This document shows, piece after piece, positions 1-8,722 of a stretch of 64,000 nt of DNA (the first letter of the stretch is position 1; every line of letters begins with the position of its first letter). Under the pieces are notes generated by a model that was given only the letters and a program-made list of their open reading frames with translations, did not search any database and was not told where the DNA came from. Source of the stretch: Magnetospirillum sp. XM-1 (GTDB lineage Bacteria; Pseudomonadota; Alphaproteobacteria; Rhodospirillales; Magnetospirillaceae); NCBI RefSeq assembly GCF_001511835.1, contig NZ_LN997848.1:3004001-3068000 (forward strand), read 5' to 3'. Made by a program: the position numbers and the translations under genes.

Positions 1-1
1 G

Positions 2-256
2 TCCGAGCTGGACGTGTGGCGCTATATCGAGCGCGAGGACATCCCCATGGTCGATCTCTACTTCGCCAAGGGCGGGCGACGTTACCGGTCCTTGGGCTGC
101 GCGCCCTGCACCGGTTCGGTGGCGTCCACCGCCACCACCGTGGCCGAGATCATCGAGGAACTGGAGACCACCAAGATTTCCGAGCGTTCGGGCCGCGCCC
201 AGGACAAGGAATCCGAGGACGCCTTCGAGCGTCTGCGCGCCGGCGGCTATATGTGA
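2..256 (+). CDS. cysD: Sulfate adenylyltransferase subunit 2, C-terminal part (5' end outside window)
   Basis: This is the last 84 codons of the small, ATP-pyrophosphatase-type subunit of ATP sulfurylase, which with CysN makes adenosine 5'-phosphosulfate from ATP and sulfate. The segment [11 protein letters not shown] followed by a Ser/Thr-rich stretch and an Arg-Ala-Gln-Asp-Lys tail ending in GGYM is typical of CysD C termini. The reading frame is open from the first full codon of the window, so the start lies upstream. The stop is 19 bp before cysNC, which fits a cysDN(C) operon. The core ATP-binding loop is not visible here, so the call rests on the tail and the neighbour. Confidence 0.9.
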   Translation, partial: SELDVWRYIEREDIPMVDLYFAKGGRRYRSLGCAPCTGSVASTATTVAEIIEELETTKISERSGRAQDKESEDAFERLRAGGYM

Positions 257-275
257 GCGAGGGGACAGCATAATC

Positions 276-2201
276 ATGAGCAACACCGCAACCGCCCTTA
301 AGGTCAGCCCCGAGGTCTCCGTGTCCCACAGCGCTTCCCCCATGAAGATCGTCGTGGTCGGCCACGTGGACCACGGCAAGTCCACCCTGGTGGGCCGTAT
401 CCTCAACGAGACCGGCGCGCTCCCCGAGGGCAAGGTCGAGTATCTCCGCGAAGTCTGCGACAAGCGCGGCATGCCCTTCGAATGGGCCTTCGTCATGGAC
501 GCGCTGCAGGCCGAGCGCGACCAGGGTATCACCATCGACACCGCCCAGATCCGCTTCAAGACCGCGCACCGGCCCTACGTCATCATCGACGCCCCCGGCC
601 ACAAGGAATTCCTGAAGAACATGGTGTCGGGCGCGGCCTCGGCCGAGGCCGCCGTGCTGGTCATCGACGCCCACGAGGGCGTGCAGGAGCAGTCGCGCCG
701 CCACGGCTACCTGCTGCACCTCTTGGGCCTGCGCCAGATCGCCGTGGCGGTCAACAAGATGGATCTGGTGGATTTCTCGGAAAGCCGCTTCGAGGAGGTC
801 AAGGCCGAGATCGTCGCCTATCTCAACTCCATCGGCGTCGAACCCACCTACGTCGTCCCGGTGGCGGCCCGCTCGGGCGCCAACATCGCCGAGACGGCCG
901 CCGAGACTCCTTGGTACACCGGCCCCAGCGTGCTGGGCGCGCTCGACCTGTTCGAGCCGGCCAAGCCGCTGACCGATCTGCCGCTGCGCCTGCCGGTGCA
1001 GGACGTCTACAAGTTCGACGAGCGCCGCATCATCGCCGGGCGCATCGAATCTGGCCGTCTCAAGGTGGGCGACACCCTGGTGTTCTCGCCCTCGGGCAAG
1101 ATGGCCAAGATCGCCACCATCGAGACCTGGGGCAATACCCTGGCGGCGGTGTCCGCCGGGGCCGGCCAGTCGGTGGGCATCACCCTGGACGAGCAGATCT
1201 TCGTCGAGCGCGGCAACGTCGCCAGCCTGGAGCATCACACCCCCTACCAGTCCCACGATCTCAAGGCCCGCGTCTTCTGGCTGGGCAAAGGACCGCTCAA
1301 GGTGGGATCGCGCTACAAGCTGAAGCTGGCCACCGCCGAGCACGTGGTGGACGTGGTGGCCATCGAGCGGGTCATCGACGTGGAAGACCTGGCCAACCAC
1401 CAGGGCACCGAGGTGGCGCGCAACGCCGTCGCCGAGGTGGTGTTCCGCGCCAAGTCGCCCATCGCCCATGACTCGTTCATCGACAATCCCCGCCTGGGCC
1501 GCTTCGTGCTGGTCGAGGGCTACGACATCGTCGGCGGCGGCGTCATCGCCGAGACCCCGGCGGGCGAGGCGCGGTCGCGCTCGACCCACGTCACCGAGGT
1601 GCCCCACAAGGTGGATGCCGAGACCCGCGCCATCGCCAACGGCCATCGCGGCGGCGTGGTTTGGCTGACCGGCCTGTCGGGTGCCGGCAAGTCGACCATC
1701 GCCATGGAGGTGGAGCGCCAGCTGTTCCTCAAGGGCTGGCAGGTCACCGTGCTGGACGGCGACAACGTCCGCACCGGGCTGTGCGGCGATCTGGGCTTTT
1801 CGGACGCCGACCGCGCCGAGAACATCCGCCGGGTGGGCGAGACCGCCAACCTGTTCGCCGAGGCCGGCATGGTGGTGGTGACCTCGTTCATCTCGCCCTT
1901 CCGCGCCGACCGCGAGAAGGTGCGCGCCATCAATCCCGACGCCTTCCACGAGATCCATGTCGCCACCGGCCTCGACGAGTGCGAGCGCCGCGATCCCAAG
2001 GGCCTGTACAAGAAGGCCCGCGCCGGCGAGATCAGCTACTTCACCGGCATCGGCTCGGCCTACGAGGCGCCGGCCCTGCCGGAGCTGACCCTTGCCACCG
2101 AGGGCAAGAGCGTGGACGAAAGCGTGGCCGACCTGCTGCGCTACATCGAGAACGCCTTCTCGCTCTCGGCCCGCGAACAGGCCAACGGCTGGGGGCTGTA
2201 A
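276..2201 (+). CDS. cysNC: Bifunctional sulfate adenylyltransferase GTPase subunit / adenylylsulfate kinase
   Basis: This 641-residue fusion carries out two steps of sulfate activation: the GTPase subunit that drives ATP sulfurylase, and APS kinase, which makes PAPS. The N-terminal half is an EF-Tu-like GTPase with P-loop GHVDHGKS (residues 29-36), DAPGH (105-109) and NKMD (160-163), followed by two beta-barrel domains. The APS kinase part starts near residue 460 with its own P-loop GLSGAGKS (466-473) and a later FISPFRADR segment. The length matches rhizobial CysNC/NodQ fusions. It is probably cotranscribed with cysD. The product feeds sulfur assimilation or sulfotransferases; no sulfotransferase is seen nearby. 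Confidence 0.96.
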   Translation: MSNTATALKVSPEVSVSHSASPMKIVVVGHVDHGKSTLVGRILNETGALPEGKVEYLREVCDKRGMPFEWAFVMDALQAERDQGITIDTAQIRFKTAHRPYVIIDAPGHKEFLKNMVSGAASAEAAVLVIDAHEGVQEQSRRHGYLLHLLGLRQIAVAVNKMDLVDFSESRFEEVKAEIVAYLNSIGVEPTYVVPVAARSGANIAETAAETPWYTGPSVLGALDLFEPAKPLTDLPLRLPVQDVYKFDERRIIAGRIESGRLKVGDTLVFSPSGKMAKIATIETWGNTLAAVSAGAGQSVGITLDEQIFVERGNVASLEHHTPYQSHDLKARVFWLGKGPLKVGSRYKLKLATAEHVVDVVAIERVIDVEDLANHQGTEVARNAVAEVVFRAKSPIAHDSFIDNPRLGRFVLVEGYDIVGGGVIAETPAGEARSRSTHVTEVPHKVDAETRAIANGHRGGVVWLTGLSGAGKSTIAMEVERQLFLKGWQVTVLDGDNVRTGLCGDLGFSDADRAENIRRVGETANLFAEAGMVVVTSFISPFRADREKVRAINPDAFHEIHVATGLDECERRDPKGLYKKARAGEISYFTGIGSAYEAPALPELTLATEGKSVDESVADLLRYIENAFSLSAREQANGWGL

Positions 2202-2223
2202 GCCTTTCTTTCCGGGAACGGAC

Positions 2224-2256
2224 AAAGGGCGTCGCCTTTAAGGGCGGCGCCCTTTT
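2224..2256. terminator. Bidirectional intrinsic terminator between cysNC and the kinase gene
   Basis: A ten-base-pair stem (GGGCGTCGCC with GGCGGCGCCC, one G-U pair) with a six-base loop is flanked by AAA on the left and TTTT on the right. It lies between two convergent genes, so it can end transcription from both sides. Confidence 0.75.
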
Positions 2257-2257
2257 C

Positions 2258-4129
2258 CTATGGCGCCTTCGGCAGGGTGAAGCGGATGGTGCAGCCCTCG
2301 GTGACCGTGGTGTCGATCCAGATGCGTCCGCCCAGGCGCTCGACGATCTTGCGGCAGATGGCCAGTCCGATGCCGATGCCGGGATATTGCTCCGGGCCGT
2401 GGAGACGGCGGAACACCTGGAACACGTCGTCGGCATAGGACGGCAGGATGCCGATGCCGTGGTCGGCCACCGCCACGGTGACCATGTCGCCATCGACGCT
2501 GGCGGCGATTTCGATCCTGGGGTTGGATTCGCTGCGGGTGAATTTCAGGCCGTTGTCGATCAGCCGGGTGAACAGATCGCCCAGCAGGTGGGTGTTCGCC
2601 AAGACCCGGGGCAGCGGTCCGGCCTTGACCGAGGCGGAACGGCGTCCGATCTCGCCCTGCAATTCCTCCAGCGCCCGGCACAGGCCGTCCTCCAGGCCGA
2701 CCGGCTCGACGGTCATGCCCAGCGGGGCCGTCTGGGCGTAGGCCAGCAGGCCGCGGACCTGATCCTGCATCCTGTGCCCCGCCGCCCTGAGATAGGCGAG
2801 CAGGTCGCGGGTTTCTCCGTCCAGGGTGGAGCCGATGCGGCGCTCCAGCAACTGGCTGAAGCTGACGATGCCGCGCACCGGTTCCTGCAGGTCGTGGGCG
2901 GCGATCTCGGTCATCCGTTCCAGATCGTGATTGGTGCTGATCAGCTTTTCCAGGGAGGCCGCCAGGGCCTGCTCGGCCGCCTTGCGTTCGGTGACGTTCT
3001 CCAGGGCCACCAGGACCCGGTCCAGGCGCTCTTCGTGACCGGGGGTGACGCGCCAATGGACCACCACCACCCTTGGCTTGCCGTCCAGGGTCTTGACCTC
3101 GCCTTCCACCGAGAGCTGCGTCTCGCCGTTCCAGATCGCCACGAGCTGGCGGGCGAAGGCCTGGCGCGACGCCAGGGTGAAGGTCTTCTCCAGATTGCCG
3201 AGCAGGGCGGCCGTGCTTGGCGCGTTGTGCAGGGCCAGGGTGGCGGCGTTGACGTTGATCACCTTGACCAGGGCGGCGCAGCGGTCGACGAAATCCGGAT
3301 GGTGCGCGAGATGGCCGTCCAGCCCGCCGCCGATCACGCCGTGGAGGGACTCGATCGCCTTCTTCACCTCGGAGAAGTCCTCTTCCCACAGCGAGACCGG
3401 GGAATTGTCGAACAGGAGCCGCAGATGCTCCTCGCGCGCCTGAAGCGTGTGGTAGCCCCGCTCGAGGGCGCGGCGCATCTCGGCATAGGCTGTCGCCAGG
3501 TCGTTCAGCTCGTCATGGAGATTGTCCGGGGGCGCCTCCCAGTCGGTCTCGTCGAGATTGGTGTGGCGCACATGGGCGACCATATGGGCCAGGGGCTGGG
3601 CGATCAGCCGGTAGACCTGCCAGTACAGGGTGGCCAGGATGCCGGCCATCAGGGCGAGGTTGGCCAGAAACAGCAATCCGGCCCGGTGATACACCGGGGT
3701 GAGCATCCTGGGCTTGCTCACCGAGACGTCCAGGCGGCCGATATTCAGTTCGCGCCCCGAATAGAAACGGGCGAGGGGAAAGGATTTCACGATTTCGTCG
3801 GCATCCTCGCGGCTGCCGCTCTGTGCCAGGACGATTCCGGCCTCGTCGGTGACACGGACCTGCTGGACATAGGGAAACTGGCCGATGCCGGCCACCAGCT
3901 GCGCCAGCCGTTCGCCGTCCTGCAGCCAGACGTTCTCCGCCACGCTGGCCAGATAGCCCGCCTCGATCTGCTGGAAGCGCTCTTCCGTCCGGTGGGTGGT
4001 GATGTGGTAGTCGGCGGCGACCAGGCCCGTGGCCATGGCGATGGCCAGGGCCAATCCCACGCCGCCCAGGCGGATGATCAGCCGGTGGGCGACGCTGTTT
4101 TTCCTGGCGAGGGAGGATATGAAGGTCAT
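2258..4129 (-). CDS. Membrane sensor histidine kinase (PAS-like plus phytochrome-type kinase core)
   Basis: This 623-residue protein should autophosphorylate and pass the phosphate to a response regulator. It has a first membrane helix at about residues 15-37, a periplasmic region, a second helix at about 195-220, a HAMP-like segment, a PAS-like region (about 255-375) and a coiled linker. The H-box AAHDLQEPVR follows, with the phospho-acceptor at His412. The ATPase domain has LIDNGLKFTR (N box), DHGIGI (G1) and GIGIGLAICRKI (G2). The Asp-Leu-Gln-Glu-Pro form of the H-box is typical of phytochrome-like kinases. The ATG overlaps the stop of the upstream binding-protein gene (ATGA), so the two are translationally coupled. 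No response-regulator gene lies beside it. Confidence 0.9.
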   Translation of the reverse strand: MTFISSLARKNSVAHRLIIRLGGVGLALAIAMATGLVAADYHITTHRTEERFQQIEAGYLASVAENVWLQDGERLAQLVAGIGQFPYVQQVRVTDEAGIVLAQSGSREDADEIVKSFPLARFYSGRELNIGRLDVSVSKPRMLTPVYHRAGLLFLANLALMAGILATLYWQVYRLIAQPLAHMVAHVRHTNLDETDWEAPPDNLHDELNDLATAYAEMRRALERGYHTLQAREEHLRLLFDNSPVSLWEEDFSEVKKAIESLHGVIGGGLDGHLAHHPDFVDRCAALVKVINVNAATLALHNAPSTAALLGNLEKTFTLASRQAFARQLVAIWNGETQLSVEGEVKTLDGKPRVVVVHWRVTPGHEERLDRVLVALENVTERKAAEQALAASLEKLISTNHDLERMTEIAAHDLQEPVRGIVSFSQLLERRIGSTLDGETRDLLAYLRAAGHRMQDQVRGLLAYAQTAPLGMTVEPVGLEDGLCRALEELQGEIGRRSASVKAGPLPRVLANTHLLGDLFTRLIDNGLKFTRSESNPRIEIAASVDGDMVTVAVADHGIGILPSYADDVFQVFRRLHGPEQYPGIGIGLAICRKIVERLGGRIWIDTTVTEGCTIRFTLPKAP

Positions 4130-4896
4130 TTGACCTCCGTCACCGAGGGGCCCAGGCCGCCGAAAGCCTGGCGCGCGATGGCGTCGTATGATCCGTCCTT
4201 CTTCATCCGGCGCAGAATATCGGCGACGGCCGGGGCCAAGCCGGCATGGCGCCGGTGCAGGTAGATGAACATGGGCACCCTGGCCAGCGGCGGCTCGGCG
4301 CAGACCAGCGGGATGCCGGCCTCGCGGGCCAGCCACAGGATCTGCCAGCGTTCGTGCAGGATCAACTCCACCCGTCCGGCCTTGAGCAGGCCGAGCAACT
4401 GGGCGGAATCCTTGACGGTGGTCAGTTCGCGCACCCGCGGCAGGTTGTGTTCGAAAATCTGCCAGCCGATGACATAGGCGACGGAAAACGGCGCCACGGC
4501 GGCCCAATCGGCGGGAGGCCTGCCGCCGGGCGACGTGCAGGCCACGAAATCGTTGACGAACATCCGTTCGGGAACGGCGACCAGGTTGGAATATTCCTTG
4601 TCCAGTCCCGCCACCCGTCCCGCCAGCCCGTCGATGATCCCGTCATCGGCCAGCTTGAGCGCCCGCGACGAGGCCGCGATGACCTCTAGTTCGGCCGAGC
4701 GGCCCAACTCACCGGCCACATCGCGGATGAGGCGCTGGTGGAAACCCGTGCCGGCCGCGTTGGTCCAGGGCGCGATCATGCCGGTGGAGAAGCGCAAGGC
4801 GTCGTCGGCCCGCGCCGATGGGGCAAGCGCCAGCCCCGTCGCGATCAAGACCGCCATTGCGGCTCGCCCAATGCCTTCGGTAAAACGTGTCAACAC
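4126..4896 (-). CDS. Periplasmic amino-acid-type solute-binding protein
   Basis: This 256-residue protein has an N-terminal signal peptide (hydrophobic core AVLIATGLALAPSARA). The rest resembles the extracellular solute-binding protein family 3, the fold of polar amino-acid receptors. It starts at a GTG behind a GAGGGGG ribosome site. It overlaps the following histidine kinase gene by four bases and has no ABC permease or ATPase beside it. I infer that it either presents a ligand to the kinase or acts as a detached sensor rather than as part of a transporter. The ligand cannot be told from sequence; the family call is by overall pattern, not by a diagnostic motif. Confidence 0.75.
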   Translation of the reverse strand: MLTRFTEGIGRAAMAVLIATGLALAPSARADDALRFSTGMIAPWTNAAGTGFHQRLIRDVAGELGRSAELEVIAASSRALKLADDGIIDGLAGRVAGLDKEYSNLVAVPERMFVNDFVACTSPGGRPPADWAAVAPFSVAYVIGWQIFEHNLPRVRELTTVKDSAQLLGLLKAGRVELILHERWQILWLAREAGIPLVCAEPPLARVPMFIYLHRRHAGLAPAVADILRRMKKDGSYDAIARQAFGGLGPSVTEVK

Positions 4897-4992
4897 GTCC
4901 CCCTCTCAGATTCCTTGGACTATATCATAAGTCTGTGGCGTCTTGGCATGTTCGAAGATGTAATGGCCTTGAGTGTATCAGGAGGTTGAGGC

Positions 4993-5748
4993 ATGGCGCG
5001 ATCGGACAGAGACGGCGGATGTGGTGGCGCCTGCGGCGATGGCTCGCAGTTCTCATTCGTCATGGCATTTCAGCCGGTTGTGGACGTGGAGGCCAGGAAT
5101 ATCTACGGCTACGAAGCCCTGGTGCGCGGCCCGAACGGCGAAGGGGCGGCCTCCGTCCTGGCCGGAATCAACGAGGACAACCGGTACGCCTTCGACCAGG
5201 CCTGTCGGGTCAGGGCCATCGAGACCGCTGCCCGCCTGGGTCTGGATCGGCGGCTCAACATCAACTTTCTGCCCAACGCCGTCTACCATCCCGAAGCTTG
5301 CCTGCGCCTGACCCTGGCGGCGGCGGACCAGCATGGCTTTCCCCACCATCTGATCACCTTCGAGTTCACCGAGGACGAGCGGATCATCGACCGCGACCAC
5401 CTTAAATCCATCATCGAGACCTATCGCCGCCATGGCTTCATGACGGCGCTCGACGATTTCGGCGCGGGATTTGCCGGATTGGCGCTGCTTGCCGATTTCC
5501 AGCCCGATTGCATCAAGATCGACCGCTGTCTGGTGACGGGCATCGACGGCGACCTTCCGCGCCAAGCCATCGTCTGCGGCCTGGTGAAGACGGCGGAAAT
5601 GCTGGGCCTGTCCGTGGTGGCCGAGGGGGTGGAGCGGCGCGAGGAGGTGGACTATCTGCGCGCCCTGGGGATTCGCCTGTTCCAGGGCTTCCTGTTCGCC
5701 CGCCCGGCCATCGGGGCCCTGGCGGGGGACAAGGACATCAACTGGTAG
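4993..5748 (+). CDS. Stand-alone EAL-domain protein (c-di-GMP phosphodiesterase candidate)
   Basis: This 251-residue cytoplasmic protein is almost entirely an EAL domain, which linearises cyclic di-GMP. The signature EALVRG, an Asn in INFLPN, Glu in EFTEDE, the DDFG pair, Lys in IKID, Glu in AEGVE and Gln in QGFLFARP are all present, so the metal and general-base residues look intact and the enzyme is probably active. The first 20 residues are Gly/Cys-rich (DGGCGGACGDG), which is odd and could bind metal or be redox sensitive. A strong AGGAGG site precedes the ATG. It is divergent from the binding-protein/kinase pair and could be its output, which is inference. Confidence 0.9.
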   Translation: MARSDRDGGCGGACGDGSQFSFVMAFQPVVDVEARNIYGYEALVRGPNGEGAASVLAGINEDNRYAFDQACRVRAIETAARLGLDRRLNINFLPNAVYHPEACLRLTLAAADQHGFPHHLITFEFTEDERIIDRDHLKSIIETYRRHGFMTALDDFGAGFAGLALLADFQPDCIKIDRCLVTGIDGDLPRQAIVCGLVKTAEMLGLSVVAEGVERREEVDYLRALGIRLFQGFLFARPAIGALAGDKDINW

Positions 5749-5750
5749 AC

Positions 5751-5768
5751 CGGGCGCCGGAGCGCCCG
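5751..5768. terminator. GC hairpin between convergent EAL and hsp20 genes
   Basis: A perfect seven-base stem (CGGGCGC with GCGCCCG) and a four-base loop sit just after the EAL stop codon. There is no clear T run, so it is a weak or factor-assisted terminator at best. Confidence 0.4.
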
Positions 5769-5788
5769 ATCCGATTCCACAGACAAGC

Positions 5789-6277
5789 TCAGGCCGCTTC
5801 CTTCTTGCCGGGGCCCTCGATCAGCTTCTTGGCCTTGGCCAACAGGCTGGTGGGCGCTTCGCCGGCGATTTCGATCCGGCGGGGCTTCATGGCCTCGGGG
5901 ATCTCGCGCACCAGGTCGATGGTCAGCAGGCCGTCGGCCAGATTGGCTCCCGTCACCCGGACATGGTCGGCCAGGGAGAAGCGGCGGGTGAACCCGCGCG
6001 ACGCGATGCCCTTGTGCAGATAGTTGGAGCTTCCTTCCTCCTCCGATTTCTTGCCGGTGACCGCAAGGACGTTGTCCTGGGTCTCGATGTCCAGTTCCTT
6101 GGACGAGAAGCCGGCCACGGCCAGGGTGATGCGGTAATGGTCCTCGCCGGCGGTCTCGATATTGTAAGGAGGGTAGGCGGCGTCGGCGTCGGAGCGGGCG
6201 GCCGCCTCCGCCTGGCGGGCCAGGCGCTCGAAGCCGATGGCGGTGCGGAGCAGGGGGGAAAAATCGTAGCTCAACAT
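5789..6277 (-). CDS. Small heat-shock protein Hsp20 (IbpA type)
   Basis: This 162-residue alpha-crystallin chaperone would hold unfolding proteins in soluble form without ATP. The N-terminal MLSYDFSPLLRTAIGFERL is the usual IbpA-like start. The crystallin domain spans about residues 36-135, with PPYNIE, ITLAVAGF and a conserved A-x-x-x-G-x-L block (ANLADGLLTI). The C-terminal tail is Lys/Ala-rich, and the short Ile-x-Ile anchor is represented by RRIEIAGE. An IbpA-type start and a leader resembling a ROSE thermometer (listed separately) point to heat-controlled translation. Confidence 0.93.
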   Translation of the reverse strand: MLSYDFSPLLRTAIGFERLARQAEAAARSDADAAYPPYNIETAGEDHYRITLAVAGFSSKELDIETQDNVLAVTGKKSEEEGSSNYLHKGIASRGFTRRFSLADHVRVTGANLADGLLTIDLVREIPEAMKPRRIEIAGEAPTSLLAKAKKLIEGPGKKEAA

Positions 6278-6360
6278 GGTTACATTCTCCTTTGCGAAGC
6301 AATGTCACGCTTTGGTCCGTCCCGTTGGACCCGACCGGACCCTTCATAGGCATCCGGCGA
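6278..6360 (-). promoter_or_regulatory. Candidate ROSE-type RNA thermometer in the hsp20 leader
   Basis: Just upstream of the hsp20 ATG, on the minus strand, a TTGCT element (plus-strand 6298-6302) sits a few bases before the AGGAG ribosome site (6287-6291). The two can pair with one G-G mismatch, which is the hallmark of ROSE thermometers in alphaproteobacterial small heat-shock genes. Further upstream GGTCCG and CGGACC form another stem. Structure was judged by eye only. Confidence 0.6.
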
Positions 6361-6459
6361 AAATGATTTAGGATGGCTTTGCGGGTCTGCAAGGGTGGTT
6401 TGTTCACCGGCGATTTGCCATAGTCGCCGCCGGTTCGGGCGGGGCGAGAGGGAGGGAAA

Positions 6460-8031
6460 ATGGCGCGGGCGACCATCGTGATCACGGGGGCGGCGATCCT
6501 GTGCCTGCAGCTGATCGCGTCCCGGGTGATGACGCCGTTCTTCGGCGTCAGCCTGCTGATCTGGACCGGCATCCTGTCGGTCACCCTGCTGTGTCTGGCG
6601 CTTGGCTATTATTATGGCGGCGTTTTCTGCCGTGAGCGTTCTTCCGACCAGATCCGGGCCGCCTATTACCTGGCGCCCACCCTGTCGGGGGGCTGGCTGG
6701 TGGCCGCCGTCCTGCTCTATCCGGTCTGCCTCGGGCCGCTGGCCCAGCTGAGCCTGGTGGGCGGAGCCTTCCTGGCCTCGGTCCTGCTGCTGGCCGTGCC
6801 GCTGGTCCTGCTGTCGGCGCTCAATCCCCTGCTGGTGGCCCTGGAGCGGCCCTTGCACGGCGAGGCGGATTCCGGGGCCGGCTGGGTGTTCTTCATCAGC
6901 ACCATCGGCTCGGTGGGGGGCGTTCTGGTGGCCGCTTTCGGGCTGATCCCCCATCTGTCCGGCCGTCATTCCATTCTCGCCATCGCCGCCGCCCTGTGCC
7001 TGCTGGGAGGCGTGGGCGGCAAGCGGGGCCGGGGGCTGGCCCTGGCCGGTCTGGCCGCCGCCCTGGCCCTGGCCATCCTCGATCCCGCCGGGCGAAAGGG
7101 GCGCGACGCCCGCGACGGCGAGGACAGGCCCTGGCGCACCATCGCCGCCTATCCTTCCGCCTTCGGGGTGCTGAAGGTGGTGGAACTGGGCGAGGGGCCG
7201 GGGATGCTTCGCATCCTGTTCAACGACGGCCTGGCCCAGAACGGTTTCGACGCCGAGGGCCGCCCGGCGCTGCAATTCACCCATTTCCTCGAGGCCGGCG
7301 CCGCCCATCTGGCGCCCGGGGCCCGCAAGGTTCTGGTTCTCGGCCTGGGGGCCGGGGTGATTCCGGCCGCCTTCGAGGCAAGGGGGGCCGCCGTCGAGGT
7401 GGTGGAGATCAACCGCCGCGCCTATGACGCGGCCGGCGACCATTTCGGCTATCGGCCCGGCCCGGCCACCCGGCTGGTGTTCGCCGACGCCCGCACCCAG
7501 GTGCGCGGCTGCGCCCCCGACCACGACATCGTCTTCATCGACCTGTTCTCGGGCGACGGCATCCCCGAGCATCTGCTGACCAGCGAGTTCTTCGCCGACA
7601 TCCGGCGCTGTTTGGGCGAGGGGGGCGTGGTGGCCATCAACAGCTTCCTCGATTCGCGCCATATGGAGCCCATCGCCGCCGTCCTGGCCACCCTGACCCG
7701 GGTGTTCGGGCGCGTCGCCATGGTGGAACAGGACCGCCCGCCGTCGCGTCCGGTCACCAACGGCTTTTTGTTCGCGGCGCGCCAGCCCGACCGCCTCGAC
7801 CGTCTGGCTGATCTGCGGATCGAGTCCGGATCGGTGTCGCCCCGCATGGCCGAGCAGATGACCGCGTCGCTGGCTTCGCTGCGCTTCGTCGATCGGGCCT
7901 CGCCGCTGCTGGCCGGCGCCCCCGTGCTGACCGACGAGGACAACCCGCTGTCCGCCCTGGCTGCGCCGGCCCAGATGGCCTATCGCCGCTCCATGGTCGG
8001 CACCATTCCCGATCCCATCCTGGCGGATTGA
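6460..8031 (+). CDS. Membrane-fused spermidine-synthase-like methyltransferase-fold protein
   Basis: This 523-residue protein has about seven or eight membrane helices in its first 215 residues and a spermidine-synthase-like Rossmann domain after that. The nucleotide-binding motif is VLVLGLGAGVIPAAFEARGA followed by the acidic turn VVEINRRAY and later DIVFIDLFSGDGIPEHL. Fusions of this kind are common in proteobacteria and usually annotated as fused MFS/spermidine synthase. Whether they really transfer aminopropyl groups is unknown. A GAGGGAGGG ribosome site precedes the ATG. A separate homospermidine synthase lies at the far end of the window, so this gene need not supply the main polyamine. 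Confidence 0.8.
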   Translation: MARATIVITGAAILCLQLIASRVMTPFFGVSLLIWTGILSVTLLCLALGYYYGGVFCRERSSDQIRAAYYLAPTLSGGWLVAAVLLYPVCLGPLAQLSLVGGAFLASVLLLAVPLVLLSALNPLLVALERPLHGEADSGAGWVFFISTIGSVGGVLVAAFGLIPHLSGRHSILAIAAALCLLGGVGGKRGRGLALAGLAAALALAILDPAGRKGRDARDGEDRPWRTIAAYPSAFGVLKVVELGEGPGMLRILFNDGLAQNGFDAEGRPALQFTHFLEAGAAHLAPGARKVLVLGLGAGVIPAAFEARGAAVEVVEINRRAYDAAGDHFGYRPGPATRLVFADARTQVRGCAPDHDIVFIDLFSGDGIPEHLLTSEFFADIRRCLGEGGVVAINSFLDSRHMEPIAAVLATLTRVFGRVAMVEQDRPPSRPVTNGFLFAARQPDRLDRLADLRIESGSVSPRMAEQMTASLASLRFVDRASPLLAGAPVLTDEDNPLSALAAPAQMAYRRSMVGTIPDPILAD

Positions 8032-8118
8032 CCCATAGGGCGGGGAGGCTTGACCAAAAGCAAGTTCCTCCTCACCGTCTCCATGGTCTACTCCGGGCCG
8101 TATTTTGGAAGGTAAAGC

Positions 8119-8700
8119 ATGTCCGACCGCATTCTCATCCTGGTGGCCCTGTCACTGATCCTCGCCATGGTGGCCGGCACGGCGATCCAGATCCGCAAGC
8201 CGCAGCCCACGCCCATCCTGGTCAAGGAATCCATGCGGCGGCCGGACTACGCCATCGCCCTGGAAAACCCCATGACCACCGACATGGCCGGCGTGACCAA
8301 GCCCTTCCACGAGCGCGTCAACAAGCCCACCGTGGTGAACTTCTGGGCCACCTGGTGCATTCCCTGCGTGCGTGAGCTGCCGCTGTTCGCCAAGTTCAAG
8401 CCCGTTGCCGAGGCGGCGGGCATCCAGGTGCTGACCGTCAACGTCGACAAGGAAGGCGCCCCGGTCGCCAAGAAGTTCCTGGAGGAGCACGGCATCACCG
8501 ACATGCCGGTGATTCTCGATCCCGACGGTTCGGTGTCAAAGGCGCTGAAGGTGCGCGGCATGCCCACCGCCCTGCTGGTCAACGCCAAGGGCGAGGAAAC
8601 CGCCCGCATGGAAGGCGAGGCCGACTGGGCGGGGCAGGGCGTCATCGATGTGGTCCGCGAGCTGCTGGCCCTGCCGTCCCATCCCGTGTTGGCCAAGTAG
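8119..8700 (+). CDS. Membrane-anchored TlpA-like thioredoxin
   Basis: This 193-residue periplasmic thiol-disulfide protein is held by an N-terminal helix (about residues 5-22). The thioredoxin motif is WATWCIPC with cysteines 80 and 83, and the cis-Pro region is GMPTALLV. TlpA and related proteins keep CuA-site cysteines or cytochrome-maturation partners reduced. Its position directly before heme A synthase and two CuA-containing subunits suggests such a role here, which is inference. A GGAAGG ribosome site precedes the ATG. The family and topology are clear; the partner is not. Confidence 0.87.
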   Translation: MSDRILILVALSLILAMVAGTAIQIRKPQPTPILVKESMRRPDYAIALENPMTTDMAGVTKPFHERVNKPTVVNFWATWCIPCVRELPLFAKFKPVAEAAGIQVLTVNVDKEGAPVAKKFLEEHGITDMPVILDPDGSVSKALKVRGMPTALLVNAKGEETARMEGEADWAGQGVIDVVRELLALPSHPVLAK

Positions 8701-8722
8701 CATCTAAAGAATGGGGGAGAAG

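Noticed and set aside
150..2225. A 691-codon open frame on the minus strand opposite cysNC, and many similar long antisense frames throughout
   Set aside because: They are shadows caused by high GC and third-position bias; the opposite strand has a gene with clear motifs, and the antisense translations are Arg/Gly/His-rich without domain patterns.
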